A DNA stretch of 64,000 nt from Theobroma cacao (Eukaryota > Streptophyta > Magnoliopsida > Malvales > Malvaceae): assembly GCF_000208745.1 (NCBI RefSeq), contig NC_030852.1:29844211-29908210 (forward strand), in the 5' to 3' direction. Shown piece after piece: positions 1 to 13,874 of this stretch (positions are counted from its first letter, which is position 1; every line of letters starts with the position of its first letter). The position numbers and the translations under genes are program-made. The notes beneath the pieces were generated by a model. The model was not told the origin of the DNA and did no database searches. It worked only from the letters and a program-made list of their open reading frames with translations.

Positions 1-178
1 ACTTTGATCCATGTTTGGAGAGGATATGTCCTGTTTTCGCGCAAATTGCAGCGTAATGAAAATTAAAAGTTTCTTAAAGAGAGATCGTTTTTTTATATAA
101 TAATAATAATAATAATAATAAAGATAGTATATATCTATAATCCTAATGATTTTGGGCTTTGGGTTCATACAATGTGCA

Positions 179-893
179 GGATTATGATGCTTCCGGCTCC
201 AGGGCAAGCAAGCATGCTCTTGGTGGGTATTTTATATTTGGTAGATCAGGATATGGCTCGCTGCTTAGAAATTATAGAGGGTGAGGAAAAGCAGGAGTAA
301 GAGGAGGTCGAGAAAGGAATAACCAAGCTGTAATAATTTAGGGAAGATGGTTGGCCCCTGTAGCTTAAGTTGCTTCTGCTCAAAGTCTTAACTCTTCAGA
401 TTGTAGCTTGTACATCTAATTCTAAACATGGATCTTCTTGTTTGTCCTTTTTACTGCATCTGGAGGTGGTGGTGACTGGTGAGGTGGAGGTGAAATGGAG
501 AATTGAAATCGCCATGGACAATCAGTGGATTGAGCTGAAAATGATATGGTTGTCATCCAAGAAAATTTGGTGGTAGTATAGGAGATAATTTGGAAAATTT
601 ATGTTTTTGGTCAAAGCCCAAAACTGGAGAATTGCTTGGTTTGAGTCACGTGAACCCATGGATTGAGTCAATCTTAAAGTCAAAATTGAAAACCACGTGC
701 TCTGGATTAATACTGTTTTACATCGTTGGAGCTGGTGTTTGCACTCTTTCTTTGATTTGGCTCAACTGATTTCAGGTCCATCTGGTTCTTCTGAGCAGGC
801 TCAAAGAAGTTGGAATCACAGCATCTCCAAGTCACCAGAGCTATGGGTTTTGACTTTGGAATCAGTATGAATGATGCTTTTGAAGAACAATAG
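179..893 (+). other. possible 3'-terminal exon(s) of a gene entering from the left
   Basis: A good acceptor (branch-like CTAAT, then GTGCAG) ends at about 178. It is followed by a short open stretch reading DYDASGSRASKHALGG and onward to a stop near 292. A second acceptor (TTTCAG) at about 775 is followed by sequence open in more than one frame; one frame reads VHLVLLSRLKEVGITAS and stops at TGA near 853. I do not recognise either peptide, and I cannot join them in one phase with confidence. They could be the last coding exons of a plus-strand gene whose body lies outside the window, convergent with the CCT gene, or they could be transcribed UTR. Confidence is low. Confidence 0.2.
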
Positions 894-3282
894 TGCCGCA
901 GAAGGTATATGGAACAACATAGCAGAGAACAGAGAATTTGTAAAAGAGAAAAAAATAACTAAGAGATAAGAGGGAGAAAACTGATGAACAGATTGCTGAG
1001 GAAGTGGAAGGAAGGTGGTGAAGTTGTTGCAGAATAGTTTATACCGAAAATGGAAATCCTTGATTCTGATATTGGATTTATTATCTACGATCCAAAATTA
1101 TGCAGACCTTGGCAGAGTCCACGTTTCTGCAGATGGACTAAAACATGTTTCAACATTTATATCAATTATGCCCAGTTATCTGTTTCAGAAAGGAGACGAT
1201 TGGTGCACATGCAGTTGATGCATCCAATGGGGGGATTGGTCAATTTATGCATTTACTATTTATTTTGGAAACCATAGTTCACTGGAGGCAAAAGATGAGC
1301 TCGAATGCTTTATATTTTGGAACTAAAAATTTCTTGAAGTGCACATGCACGGATCTAAGGTAGTTTGGACATTGGACTTCTTTTCTTTTTGGGTATAATA
1401 GTTTGGACTAGTTTTGTCAGTCAATTACCTGCCTAAATTGGAGAGACTCTGTATATATTCATGTTGCAGTCATGATCCCTAAAGGCAAGGCATATCCCTA
1501 GTTTATATAGCACAGAAGTTCTGTTAAGAAATGGCCAAAGACTCCTTTTGGTTGGTTGTTGATCATTTTTCAAGGCCAATGTCTGATTTGTTTTTGTGAA
1601 GTCATAGACTATTCTGATCAAATCATATGTTTTATGTCTGTCAAGTGCCAACCCTTCCCATGGTTAGTCAGGACATGGCAAAACCCGCTGAGAGGGGCAT
1701 GAAGTTCCAACTTTGCACTTTCCAGGCATGGGTATGGTTTATTCCCTTATTTGTATCTCGTTTTATGAAGTGCCTGAGACATTTCAGAGCATATACTTTA
1801 TGTGCCCAACTATGCCTAATAAACCATTTCTTTGGACATGCGTGCTAGAGCTGATTCCGGGTGAGCAATCTCAGAGAAATTTACTCCCTTGTGCCTCAAC
1901 CCGCAAGAGGGATTCTGTTTGTGGAAACCCAAAGATATAAAACTGTTTGAGAAACGATTGAGACTGAAAATTTTCAGAGGGAAGCAAGCATCAAAATTTA
2001 TCAAGAGTGAAACAAAAGGTTTGTTCGGACATAGACTAGAAAATGAGGAGGCAGTACACTGAATCTTTAGAACAAATTATCCTGATAGTCCTGGAATTTG
2101 TAAGATGGGTCTCTGTTCTGTGATCTTCAATGGGCACCGCGCCCCGTACAGAAATAGTTGCATGGGAATTTGGTAACGGACTCCAGCCGTCTAGTGGCCT
2201 TCAGTAATGTGCGTGTAAGTTCTGAACTAGAACTAGAAATGGCTTTGCAGTAAATACGTCCATTTGACGTACCATGACCGTTTAACTCAGCAACCATTAA
2301 CAGGAACTCGGGATACCTAGTGAGTCGGCTCAATTTTCCAGAAGCCAGAGTTACAAGGGACAGGCACCCCGCAAAAGTAGTGGTATGTGAACTTTGTACT
2401 TTTACTGTTTCACCGAAACAGTCCAACGATTTAAAGATTCGTTTCTGGTCCTGTGACTCCGGTGTACCCAACAAGTACTGTTAGCTCAACTTACCATTAA
2501 GAATGATATCACTACAATTGAAATTCTTCAGTGTTTTGTCCGCATGTGAGAATTATGGTTGGTGGACATTAAACTCCCAAGTAATAATACCTCTTTGACA
2601 AAATTATTGAAAGTTTTCGCAATCATCCCTGCATTGAAACCAAAGGGACACGTGACACCTAATCAGAAGGAGAAAGACCTCCTTGACAGGTATTGATTTA
2701 GCGCCACCATGAAAAATCCACAACCTTTATGTTCATGATCAGAGATTGCGTGGAAGTGGATTGGCAGACACGGCAGGCCAATAAGAGGAGATCGATTAGA
2801 TTGCCAAATGAGCTCATGATGGAATAGAAACATTTGCGCACACCAATTTTATGCGTTCTTTCATCAACCTTGCGACTGAGTAGTAATGAGCCTTGATTGT
2901 TCCACAAGAACATAACCGGATGCTTCAGAAAATTACTAAACGTGATCAGGGAGTATACAAATCATACCATCTTTTTTGTGGAATCACCAGATGGAGAAAA
3001 CATCATCATTTTATAAGACATATATGAACAGGAACAAATTTCTGCTTTGCCATTTTATTGAACAGACACTATGTACATCCTACTTGGCCATTTCCGATAC
3101 ACAGGGTGTTATTACAGCAAATAAGACAGAACTGTTTCTCAGGAGCTGGGTTCTGGTTTATTTAGCATTTACCATTCTAAGATTTCCACAAAGGCTATAT
3201 ATGCCAAATTGACACTACTACTCATCTTTTCCATTACTTCATTGGACCTAGCTACATCATTCCTGTTTTACATTGTAATTAT
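894..3282. other. intergenic, no supported gene
   Basis: I find no ORF here with recognisable protein character. About 2130-2930 is less AT-rich than its surroundings and has open stretches on minus. One of them (around 2840-2910) faintly recalls the RNase H region of Copia elements (NNQ-x-SLLL, then DERTHKI), but it is too weak to call. The stretch probably holds 3' UTRs of the flanking convergent genes. Confidence 0.4.
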
Positions 3283-6200
3283 TTAATTAGAAAAAAGTTC
3301 TTGCCTCTTGGAGTTGTCAGATTCTTCGGTCCTTGCAAACCTTCCTCGGATCCTTGGTTGACTGTCAGCAAGAGCCTTCCTGCAAGCATACTGAAAAAAA
3401 AAAGAACATATCATGAGTTTTGATACGGAGTCTGACAAAGGGCTAGATATGGAATATGAAAATTAACTTCAGTCTGTACATGTACTCCTTGCTAAACAGT
3501 TTAGGCACTTAGTTATCTTGTTTAATGTGAAAAGCCAAGCAACAAATGCAACTAATATTTATGGGATCGGAAAAAACTTTAATTTTTACCTTGATTTTCC
3601 TTCCAAAGTTCCTCTTTGTCTTCTTATTCCTGTATCTGGAAAGCTTCTCCCTTCGATCTTCAGTAGAACAGCTGCTGACAATTAATGGTCGCTCAAGGGG
3701 AGAGTGGATTACAGTCGTATTACCATTGCCAAGAGTCTGTCATAAAAACTCAGTATCAATGACCCACCCCATCCTGTCGAAATGGCCAGAAACATCTAAA
3801 AGTTTCTCAGTCCGTAGACTTTGTTACAAAGAATATGTGCTCAGTGCTCAACTGCAATTTGATGAGTCACTTGATTCTGGTGGGTTTGTAAGAGGGAAAT
3901 GACGAAGAAAATGCTGGATTTTTTGTTTTTAAGAAGACAAAAGAAGGAACGTGTTTGAATTTTAGATATCAGTAGAATTAATGAAAGCAGGATCCACATC
4001 GCTTTAGGGCATGATTTTGATAAGGGATAAACACAGTGGTGTTCATAAGAGGCTTCTACAAAGTATTTAATAAATTCTTTGTAATGGAGAGAACATGCTA
4101 GCAAATTAGCACAAATGGTTTATACTTGGTCAGGTTTTGGGTTCCAACTGCAAAAGTACAGCTGAAGGTGAAAGTTAAAAAGCAGGAGAGTTATGGATGG
4201 ATTGATACTTCCTCTAATTAGACAAGGTCCAGGTAATTAAAGGGAGTGGCTTAACATTCTAAACTTAAAAATCTGGTGCATCAACTAAAGAAATCAAGTC
4301 TAAAATCTATTAATGTTAAGAAAGGAAATGGTATTCCACACAAATGACAACAAAAAAACTAACAGCCACCATATCAGTCACTGGACAAGTGAAACAAGTA
4401 GAAAACAATGCAAAAATAATTAAGGCTGACCTTTATATCTCCTTCACTAAATGCTCTCCTCATTCCATAGACAGAACCAAAATCCATTCCAGAGAAATCC
4501 AGGAAACTAGGCTTGATTGCAGCCCCTTGCATCCATTCCATTGAGCTTAAACAACCTGAACTGACACTTTTCTGGAATGGTACATCACAGAGCAATTTGT
4601 TTCCTTGATTTTGGTTTTCATCTGTCTTCACAACAGGAATCTTTATATCCAAGACTTCTGGCAGTGGTGTTTCTATTGCTGCTTGCGCCATGAGATCCTT
4701 CTCGCACTCATAGAGAACCTCTAAAAGCTGCTCATTTTGAATTGATTCTATATCTGCAGCCTTAAGTCCTTGTGAAGTAATGACATCTTCACCACAGGAG
4801 ATTAATGAGATGGCTGCAGTCATGGGATCAAGGCCCACAATTGGTTCTTCAATGATGGGTTCTGGAGCTTTGAACAGATCACCTTCTCCTCCCAGGTCAT
4901 ATTCAGATATTGTGGATGTCTGAACCAAGTTGTTCTACATTAGGCAAAGAAAAGACAAGGGAAAGTTTAGAAACAAAGCATCATTATTTTTGATAAGGAT
5001 CTTTTGCTGAAAGAAACAAAAGTAGGAGAGGCTAAAACAATAATTCAGTATAAAAATCTTAAAATTAATACAGGCAGAAACACAATTTGCTTTGGATAAC
5101 AGGAATTGTATTCTAGTAACTCCAAGAAAAGCTTTAGCCTCAAGCCCAAGACTAAACAATGCAATTTTTAAATGGCCTCAACATATATGAGTTCAGTTTC
5201 ATTGTATCTTCTTTTCTTTTTTTCAGATAGACAGTCTTACTACTTATAGAGTCTTTTACAAATGAATTTCCCCACATCAGACGTGTTAAACACAAACTGG
5301 AAGATTCAAGTGCAAAGGTCAGCCACCAGTAAGCTTATGACGTGCATTAAAATGTGCTCATCTGCCTCTTCCTTCCCCACCATCCACAAAAACAAGTTCA
5401 GAAACACAGGCAAGTTCAAATATTTGATTGTTTAAGGAATCAATCTAAATCTCAGTTTAATAACTTACTGAAGCTTAAACATGCTTGTGCTATACAAAAC
5501 CAAACTCTAGCCGCATAAACTACAGCTGCCCTTTAATGGAGAAAGGAACTAAGATCAATTCTCTTTCTGACAGCAATCACACTCTACTAATCAAGTTTCA
5601 AAACCTTCTCAACAAATAACAAAAAGTCCAAGTCCTCACAGACAACATTTTTCTTTTGGTAACAGGATAGACATTTATTCAGAAAATCACCCTTATCACA
5701 CTAAGAAAATATGTTTAACAACCATTTAAAAGAGTAATTTTTATTTCTCCTACTTTCTCCAAAATTTAATTTTACTTTTGACACCAACTAAAATAAAGTG
5801 CAATATGAACCTCTTACTACTTCCCCAACTTTTTTCACCCTTTATACTCAAAAAACTAAAAAATACTGACTTTTTCTTCTTCTTTTTTTAAATCTCTGTG
5901 TAAGTGGGCTAAAAAGTGAAAAACCCAATAACCAGTTCACACCAAAAAGTTGAAGAAAATGGAAGAAATCTTCAAGAACACGGAACTCGTGACATGGAAA
6001 TCATTTTCCAATTATATTCCAACTTTTCTTTGTTTTCTTTCCTTTTTCCAGATCCAGCATGTAAAGATAACATTAAATATTTTTTCCATTTCAACCCTTG
6101 TTTGGTTGCTGAGAAAGTGTTCTAAAAAGAATAAACTAATTAAAGTCCCCCCTTTTCACAAGAACCCCAAAAAGCATAGAACATAAAGGCTGAAGCTTCC

Positions 6201-6684
6201 AAAATACATTTTTTTTCCCACTGTTTTCCTTAGTCATTAGGGGGAACATGAAAACAAAGTTATCAAAATTTTTCCTAAAATTGAAATCTTTAATCCGGAG
6301 AAATGAACATGAAATCGCTCAAAAGAAAACTAAAAACTTGAAATTTTAAGTGAAACACAAAATTGTCTCCATTTTTTTGCTCCATTTTAGAAGCAACAAA
6401 AATAAAGAACCATTACAGTGAAGCAAAGATCAAAGACCAAAATTCTTCAGCTACAGACAATCAAAGCCAAAACCCACCTCAAAACTAGACCCAATCAAAC
6501 AAATGCAGATCACCGAAAAGAAACCAAAGCAATGAAAGTGAGAAATAAAATCAGAGACAAAGATTGAGATATTTAGTACCATTGAAGCATTGGGTTTCTG
6601 GGTTTTGCAGAACTCTTCAAACTGCTGAAAATCTTGACAAAAGTTCTGCATGTAAGGGAAAAATAGCCCTGTCTCTGCATACAT
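3283..6684 (-). CDS. CCT-motif transcriptional regulator (ASML2 / CIA2-like family)
   Basis: Four coding exons on minus: 6580-6684, 4431-4934, 3590-3736 and 3283-3390. All splice junctions are phase 0 with GT-AG borders, giving 287 aa. The N-terminus begins MYAETGLFFPYMQNF. The middle is acidic and contains GMRRAFSEGDIK, joined across an intron to TLGNGN, a signature I associate with ASML2-type CCT proteins. The CCT domain (about residues 231-275) is complete across the last intron: REKLSRYRNKKTKRNFGRKI, then KYACRKALADSQPRIRGRF, then ARTEE. CCT domains bind DNA or NF-Y partners in the nucleus; ASML2 relatives act in sugar-responsive transcription. No B-box zinc finger is present, so this is not a CONSTANS-type protein. 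The start was chosen because it is the first ATG in frame with exon 1 and the N-terminus looks conserved. Family assignment is strong; the exact orthologue is uncertain. Confidence 0.9.
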
Positions 6685-6814
6685 TTCTCACCCACAAGGC
6701 ACACCTTTCTTGATTCTTCACAGAAAGAAGGAAGCTTTTCCCCTTTTTTTTTTTTTTTTCCTTCAAGGAAGAAGATGTCACTTCTCGAGAAAACAGCGTT
6801 CCAAAGTAGAGCAA
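6617..6814 (-). other. upstream ORF overlapping the CCT gene start
   Basis: A 65-codon minus-strand ORF starts at 6814, between the upstream TATA box (6907-6912) and the main ATG at 6684. It runs out of frame past that ATG and stops at 6617. If transcription starts about 30 bases below the TATA box, the ORF lies in the mRNA leader and would compete with main-frame initiation. A second TATA-like motif at about 6826-6832 would give a shorter leader that lacks it. The peptide is lysine-rich and unrecognised. Confidence 0.35.
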
Positions 6815-6906
6815 GGCAGTACTACCTTATAATAGAGCAGCCAAAATGTAGAGAGAGAAAATTTGGTTGGTTTTGGCTTTCATGTTGGACTGGGGAAGAG
6901 AGAGAA

Positions 6907-6912
6907 TTTATA
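6907..6912 (-). promoter_or_regulatory. TATA box of the CCT gene
   Basis: Minus-strand TATAAA lies about 220 bases upstream of the ATG and is followed by a CT-rich leader (TCTCTCTCTTCC), as is typical for plant core promoters. It predicts a transcription start near 6880. Confidence 0.5.
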
Positions 6913-6919
6913 CACTTGT

Positions 6920-9900
6920 AATAATCAGAGGGTGCCCATTAATTTAGATTTTTTGAAAATGAAAAATGAAAAAAAATGATGTAATAAAATAGGTGACAGT
7001 AATAATAAGGACAAAGTGTAAAAGGACATGATATATTGTAGTCTGACCCCATCGTCCCATATCATTACTCTTTTATTTAACACAGTCAGTATTATTCTAA
7101 TAAAAATATATTTTCTTTTGGGTTTGAACTATTATATAATAATATTTTTTGTATTATTATAGTAGCAATTTGCACAGGTGAATGCACCATGCCTTTGGAC
7201 ATGTTTGTGGGCTTGGACAGTGCTCATCACTCACTCCGACCTATATCTCATGTCAGAGGAGGAACACTATGTTTTGTGTTTTTTACCCACGCGGTTCTTG
7301 TGCGCGTGTCCTGCACTTCCCATGCATGTGGATGGGATGCTCGATTGCAGGGCAGCAGCAAACTTTTGTTGCTAGTCAACAAGTGGAGACCGAGCTGATG
7401 ATGGGATTTTTGTTGTTCCCTTAGTTTGATGGCTTTTCTTTTCTTTGTTTGTCCCTCTGCATTACAATAAGTAAAGATTATAACTTGGATATTTTACATA
7501 GATTAATAAGATTAAAATAGTCGTCACGTTCTTGGGTATTGATGAAAATATCTTAAATTTACTTATAATGTGGTAGCAATTATTGATCTAAAGTATGGAA
7601 AGATCTAAACAATTATCATGTCAATATGTCTCCTTTTATTTTGTGTATTGTTTGGGAATTGGGCACTTGCATTAAATGCTATGTTACTAGAAAGGAAAGC
7701 TGGTAACGAATTTGAATCGAAACAAAAAAGATTGGGAAAGAGGGGTTTGGCTTGGTTCACTGTCAATGCAATTATTGAAGGTAACAAAGCAAAGCTAAGT
7801 CCTCTACCACTCATTTGGCTGTAAAATTTTATATCAAATAAGTCACCTTAGAAAATTCCTCCTACGAACAAAGCTCAAGCTATCCCATTATATCACAATT
7901 TGGTTTTTTGAGCAATTTTAGCGAATTATGTAAGAATTAACTAATCTTATTCTAAGTTAGAATTTTAGATTGAACTTGATAAGACTTAACCAGCTTTTCG
8001 TGATATGATAGCGCATGCCTTGTTTTAAAATTGCACGTTGGGTGAAAATTTTGGTTGAGCCATCTTCTCATTGCATGATGTTTTTTTTTAAAAGAAAAAA
8101 AAACTCTTTATCAAATAGAAGTAAATTAATTTTAAAGCCACAGGAATTGTGTTAGTTGAAAAACACAGTCTAATCACCGAAAGGTTTGAAGGTTTAATAG
8201 ATGATTTAAAGAAATAGAATTGAAATATTTGACAAAATATGGTATTAATACAACGGGGAAAATTTTACAAATGTATTTTTAATTTTGTTAATTTTTTGAT
8301 AGATTAACAGAATTTGAATATTTCACAAAATATTTTGTTAATGCAAATGGTAAATTTATGTCAGTTTGGTTATTTTAGATATAAAACTTGACAAAATAAA
8401 AAATATAATGTCAAAATTCAATGAAATTGAAGTACAATGATAAAATTTAATATGAATTCATAATATAATGACAAATTTAACTTTAATTCTATAAACAAAA
8501 TATGATTATGTGCCCACTAGGCATAGTCAAGGCTTGTGCAGAAATGCTTTCACATTCCACAAGTACTTAATGTATTATGAAGACTTTGATTAGCATTTAG
8601 CAATCATAAAGCCACCACAAGCTAAGGCTTGTACTATGTAAAATTATTCGTTTTTCCATTGTTCAAGTGTCATTTTGATTTTGATTTTGATATTAATCAA
8701 AGATGACATTATACCCTGTTGAACGAGAACAACAATAAGGACAAAATTTTCTTATGTTTGTGCGGACTGCTGATTAGAAATAAATGGAAATATCAAATTA
8801 ATTATAAAGAAAAAGAAAAAGATCTCAGGCAATCATTTGGAGTTATGAACTGCCCACAGTCTTGACCAACTTGCATCTTTTCCATGGCCCAGTGAGATAC
8901 AAAATTGATCTATCATGAGCCGGCTTAAGGTTTTATTAAAACATGCCACGGACAGGAACTCATGGAAATTAGTCAGTTTTGATTTGAAGATGGAATTTCA
9001 TGTTGGCCTGAAGATAACCCTGCAAATACCATATCCATCAAGAGATAACCCTGAAAACCATATCCATCAAGCAAAGTAAAGAACTTTACAGATAGGTCGC
9101 AGGCATCTTAGGAGTTGTAGGCCAAAAGGAGAAAAAAATGTACAAAATGGATATAGTAGAATAAATCATTCAACTTGATTAACAAAAATACAGAATTAGA
9201 ATCATCCTAAACTGCGATGTTGATATTCATTCATTCTTTATTTAAGTACCAGTAAAAATTTGCTGGTACCTAGTGAGCAGTGACTTGATGGTAGCCGCTG
9301 AGGTTTGATTGTTTGAAAGCAAAGGCAGGTCAAATCTGTCAACCAAGTAGTGCCTAGTTGCAATATGGTCGTGGCAACTTGGGTTCTAAAAAGTAATCAT
9401 TTCTATGAAATGTAATCAGGTACCCAATTTAGAGGCTGTGAAAAAAGTTCCATCCTTTTTGTACGCTTCCAGTAAAAATGCAAAGCTTAGTCGGCCATGA
9501 ATCGAAAGGCTTTTCATTTTCGTTAATTAAATATAGACCTGCATCATTATTAGTCGATCTTGAGCAAATTGAATGTTAGTTGTACTTAGGATATTCAGGC
9601 TAAGATTGGAACCTCCTTAAATAGAACAATGTTGTACATGCAAAAAGTCAGAAAAAGAAAAAAACGTCACCTCAATTCTCAAAGGGAGTCTCCATATTTT
9701 GACTACATTGCATGCAAAATTAGAAAAAAAAAATACAAATATATATATAGATATATTAATTCTTCAAAAAATGTGCAGTGTGCGATAGCGATGTGCAGCC
9801 GACTGGGGTGTGGAAATGCGGTGTACAAGTTGAAACTGTTAGGTTTCAGGGACAGAGGGTGATAAGTGATAAGAGTTTGGTTTTCTACTAAAAAATAAAA

Positions 9901-12900
9901 TAAACAGGAACGATAAGGATATGGCTGGCGACAATTTGCATGTCCCTGTGACGAGTAATTATTAGCTGTTTCGTAGCTGAGATTAGCTTAATGATACAAC
10001 TTTAGGCGTCATGAGGCAGAGTATTTGCTAGGGGAGGAAAAAAGAAAGACATTTGGCGGTATGAGAGGTCTTCAATCCCTGTCTGAAAATTCAGAAGCTT
10101 CTGGGCAAATTCAAGAAGATGCATGCATCATGACTGACAAGAGATGCAAGCTGGGTATCAAAGATCTTGCTTGGAAAGAAAATGATTTCGTTTTTTTTTT
10201 CTTTCTCTCTCTCTCCTGAAAAAGGAAAAAGAAATAAGCTGTAGAAAGATGGATAGATTCTGTCTTCCAATTTGATCAAAATTATTCAAATTCTCTGTCA
10301 ATGTGGTGAGCCCTATTCCTCCACATAGCAATTTGGATTTAACAAACAGTTTTTCTGAAAGTGTCAGCCTACATTTGTCCTTTTCTTGGAACAGTCAAAC
10401 TCCAAGCATAAAGTTAAAGAAAAGAATAATACAAGCAATGAAATGGAAAGAAGGGAAAACTTGGGAAGTAGGCTTAATTGGGGAAAAGTTTTGGTATTTG
10501 TTTAATGCAGGGAGATAAGTTTTTCTGAACCCAGTTTTACGGCCTCCATTTCAAAGGGCATGAAGCATATGATGCTGATTGAAATGATATATTAATATTT
10601 TTTTTAGTTATTTTCTCCTGATTATCAGTCTATCTATCAGGATAGCATGCCCATACTTAAAAGACATATCCAAGTTGCAATATGGGACAAAACTTCAAAC
10701 CATTCAGGTTTAGCCAAGAAAAAGAAAATAATAATAATAAAAGCTTTAAACCCTTCGTTTTGATGGGATGTACACAAACTTTCCCATTGCTTTTATAAAA
10801 AATGAAAGCCATTGTTGAAAGTTTTGCATAAAGTTTAAGCTGGCGGTCACTTTCTTCATACAAAATTTCGTGTATGCGATGATGGACTGGTTCTTTAGAG
10901 AAAATGGTTGATTGTTCATAGTTTTCATATTTTCATTAATTATAAATGTCTCATGCACTCTAAAGACCATTTAAAGAAAATTGACAAATTAAGGTATGCA
11001 ACAAAGTTACTAACAGGACCACAAGTTCTTGCCATGCTGATTAATGCATGATGGAAGAGTTTCAGTCCCAGATTTATTTATCTATTTGTTTGTTTGTTTG
11101 TTTGTTTTTGGGTGGGGTGCGGGGCAGCTTGAAAGAGATTTATTAATATTTTTTTGCCCTTTAATTTTGGACAGAAAAGAAAGAAAACAAGTTTGGAATA
11201 TGAAACACTGCCCATCGACTGGAAATGAAAGTGAAAACAGTAAAACCCCCTTCCACTAAAGGATTTCCCTTTCAGAAGTTTTAATTAATTGCTTCCTGCC
11301 AAGGGTCAAATAGCTTTCAAGTATGAAAGAAGAAAAAATGAAACTCATGGGTGAAATGTGGAGTTGGGCTGTAAAGGAGGAGAATTTCAACCCAAAGCCT
11401 TTAAAAAGAAAAAGCGAGAGTATATGCCTCTTTTCAGTGATGAAGGGCGAGGAATGTTAACTTGTACACTTTGGGATGGCTCACGGGACAGTACAAACCC
11501 AGAAAAAAGAAAAAAAGAAAACCTCAAAATTCCCACATTGGGAAAAGGAAATTGCAAAAAGGGGGAGGCTCCTCCATCCGTGTGAACCTCTCAAGGTAGG
11601 TGCATGACATGGGGCAACACTTTGATCCAATTAGACCCTTACACCTGGCGAGTTTCCCTCGCTCCACTTGGCAAAGCCTCAGATATTTGTAGTGGACTTT
11701 AGCAGACAAAGAATGAAAAATGTCCTAGTTATACCAGCTATCATGCGAAATCATTAAAGCACTGCTAGCTGAATGCATCCATTTTGGTTTTTGGAGAATA
11801 ATGGGGGATAATTAACTGAATCAGCAAAAGTGACCCATACTGGCGTAATGCAGAAAACTACATAATTCTGGAAGGATGGAATTGAAGGCAAAACCTGACG
11901 GGGAATTGCCGGCCTGTGGAAGCTTAAATTTTCTTCGGAATCCAACTGGCATTTAGTTGACTTGGACAAAACAAGAAGACTTTGGTTTTGTTAATGGGAG
12001 GAGGTGAAATGAATCCAGCCATTTCATGGGTAGCTTTAGCATCTAATTTTACTTTTCTTACTACAAATCGATGTTGCGGCCTCCACTTTGTCTGCTATTT
12101 TGGGTTTTATCTCTTGTTCACAAATGAGAAGAGGCATTAAGCGTTTACTTCATTTAATTACAAACACAAAAGGAAAAATAGCTTTATAATTTACATGAAT
12201 CTTTGCATGAAATTCTATTCGTGCCTTGGTTCAAAAGAAACTGAACTCTTTTTTTTTTTTCTTTTTTTGTGTAACCAAATTAAGGTTTCATCAAATTAGG
12301 GGCCATTTGGCATTTGGAGAGCCGGAAGTGGCAATAGAAATGTGAATGTGAATAGAAAAAAATAAAAATAAAAAGAAAAGGAAAGAAGCAGCTGGAGAGG
12401 ATTTGTCTGATAGTGCTTTTTGTCTTGGTTAGAAGAAGGGTAATGGGAATTGTTTTTGGTTTACAGGGCCCAAACTCCAAGGCACTTTTTGGATTCTTTT
12501 GGATGTGATGTTGAGGGGAAAGAAAAGAAAGGAAAAGAAGCTTGTGAGGGAGGCAAAAGTGGTGGCCTTCTAACCAGTTGACATTGACTTAAAGGGTGCT
12601 AAAGTCGAGTTCCACTTCTTAAGTTCTGTCGAAGTCCAGGTCCATGAAATAACTTGATGTTCGTTTTAGTAGTAATTAAATCACGGGGATGACCTTGTTT
12701 TCGATGCCCTGGAATCAGAGCTTAAGAATTTTCCCTTTTTGTAACTTCGAATTTTGATGGTTTCTTCTTCACGGTCGTATTGGAAAGGAATAGAAGACTG
12801 CGATCTCTGATGTTCAGTTTGCTTGTGCATATGTCATAATCATCAACTCAAAGTCTTGCCAAACACTTGAACCAAAGTGTGATTCGAAATACAGGAAAAG

Positions 12901-13874
12901 AAAAGAAAGCCTTTATTCTCTAATACTATAAATTTTTCCATGCAGCAGAGAGATGATTGAGTTCCTGAAAATGAGCCAATGGCTTGCACTTGGTGATTCC
13001 TCACTGCTTTAAGATTTTTCGCTGTCAAGTTGTTTCTCTCTCTTCGAGTTCGATTTCAAGGAATACATTTCCTCATTCATTACGTTACAAGTCACTGTTC
13101 AAGAGTGACTTTCCTACCAACCATGACATATAGAGTCATTTTGAAGCAGTGAGGCTGATTTCAAGAAGAAACAAGACTTCTTATTCCTTTCAGCACGTCG
13201 ATTCGCATTGAATACGAGAAACAGAAATGGCCCACATATGCCGTCGTAAAATAAAACCATTTAGTATTATATTTTTTATATATAAAAGGGAATTGATACA
13301 TACTAACTAGTTATTTTTATAAATAAATTAAACATCAAATATCATAAACAATGGTTATTTCATATAATTAATCGATCAATTGACACAAAAATCACATTGA
13401 GTTGGACCGATATGACCAACCTTTGATCACATAATCGATGAACGTAGATAAAATGTTTAGAATTATAGTGACGAAAAAGAAGCCAGAAGTTTAAGGTTTT
13501 TCCCATTCAAAATTTCAAAACTCCTTTGTTCATTTTCGATGCAGTACCATTTACAAGTTTGTCTTATTTTCGATTTTGTTTTTGGCGCAGTACAAATGTA
13601 CAATGCAAATTTACTACAAATTTTCTGGGCCAAACGACATAAGTAATCAATCAAAGTGTACTTGTCCTTGGCAAAAACCACTACAATCTCTTTGAGCCTC
13701 AAAGATAATGATTCCAAGCTTCGTGTTGGACATGGACACGTGCCAAATGTTGGTGAGATCCACTGTCCTCTTACATAAAGGTGCATGATGGCAAGTGCCT
13801 TGCCACGTCACATCAGAGCATCGAACATGGCATGCCGTTGCTGTAAAGAAATTAAAATGCTTATAGACAATAAT
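6920..13874. other. long AT-rich intergenic region
   Basis: I see no convincing gene. Open stretches are short and of low complexity. Small repeats include an imperfect tandem pair of about 30 bases at 9011-9070 (unit contains GATAACCCTG and CCATATCCATCAA), an (AT)n run near 9740 and TTTG repeats at about 11087-11108. Around 8220-8500 and 13250-13450 the DNA is a decayed AT-rich repeat without visible ends. Confidence 0.5.
9011..9070. repeat. two-copy tandem repeat
   Basis: Two adjacent copies of about 30 bases share GATAACCCTG and CCATATCCATCAA; the second copy has lost a few bases. No function is apparent. Confidence 0.7.

Noticed and set aside
2127..2913. Minus-strand open stretches with a faint resemblance to Copia RNase H (NNQ..SLLL..DERTHKI)
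   Set aside because: Only one short similarity by eye, no order of other Pol domains, no LTRs found. Not enough to call a retrotransposon.
13463..13786. 107-codon minus ORF
   Set aside because: No recognisable domain, no splice partners; composition like surrounding intergenic DNA.
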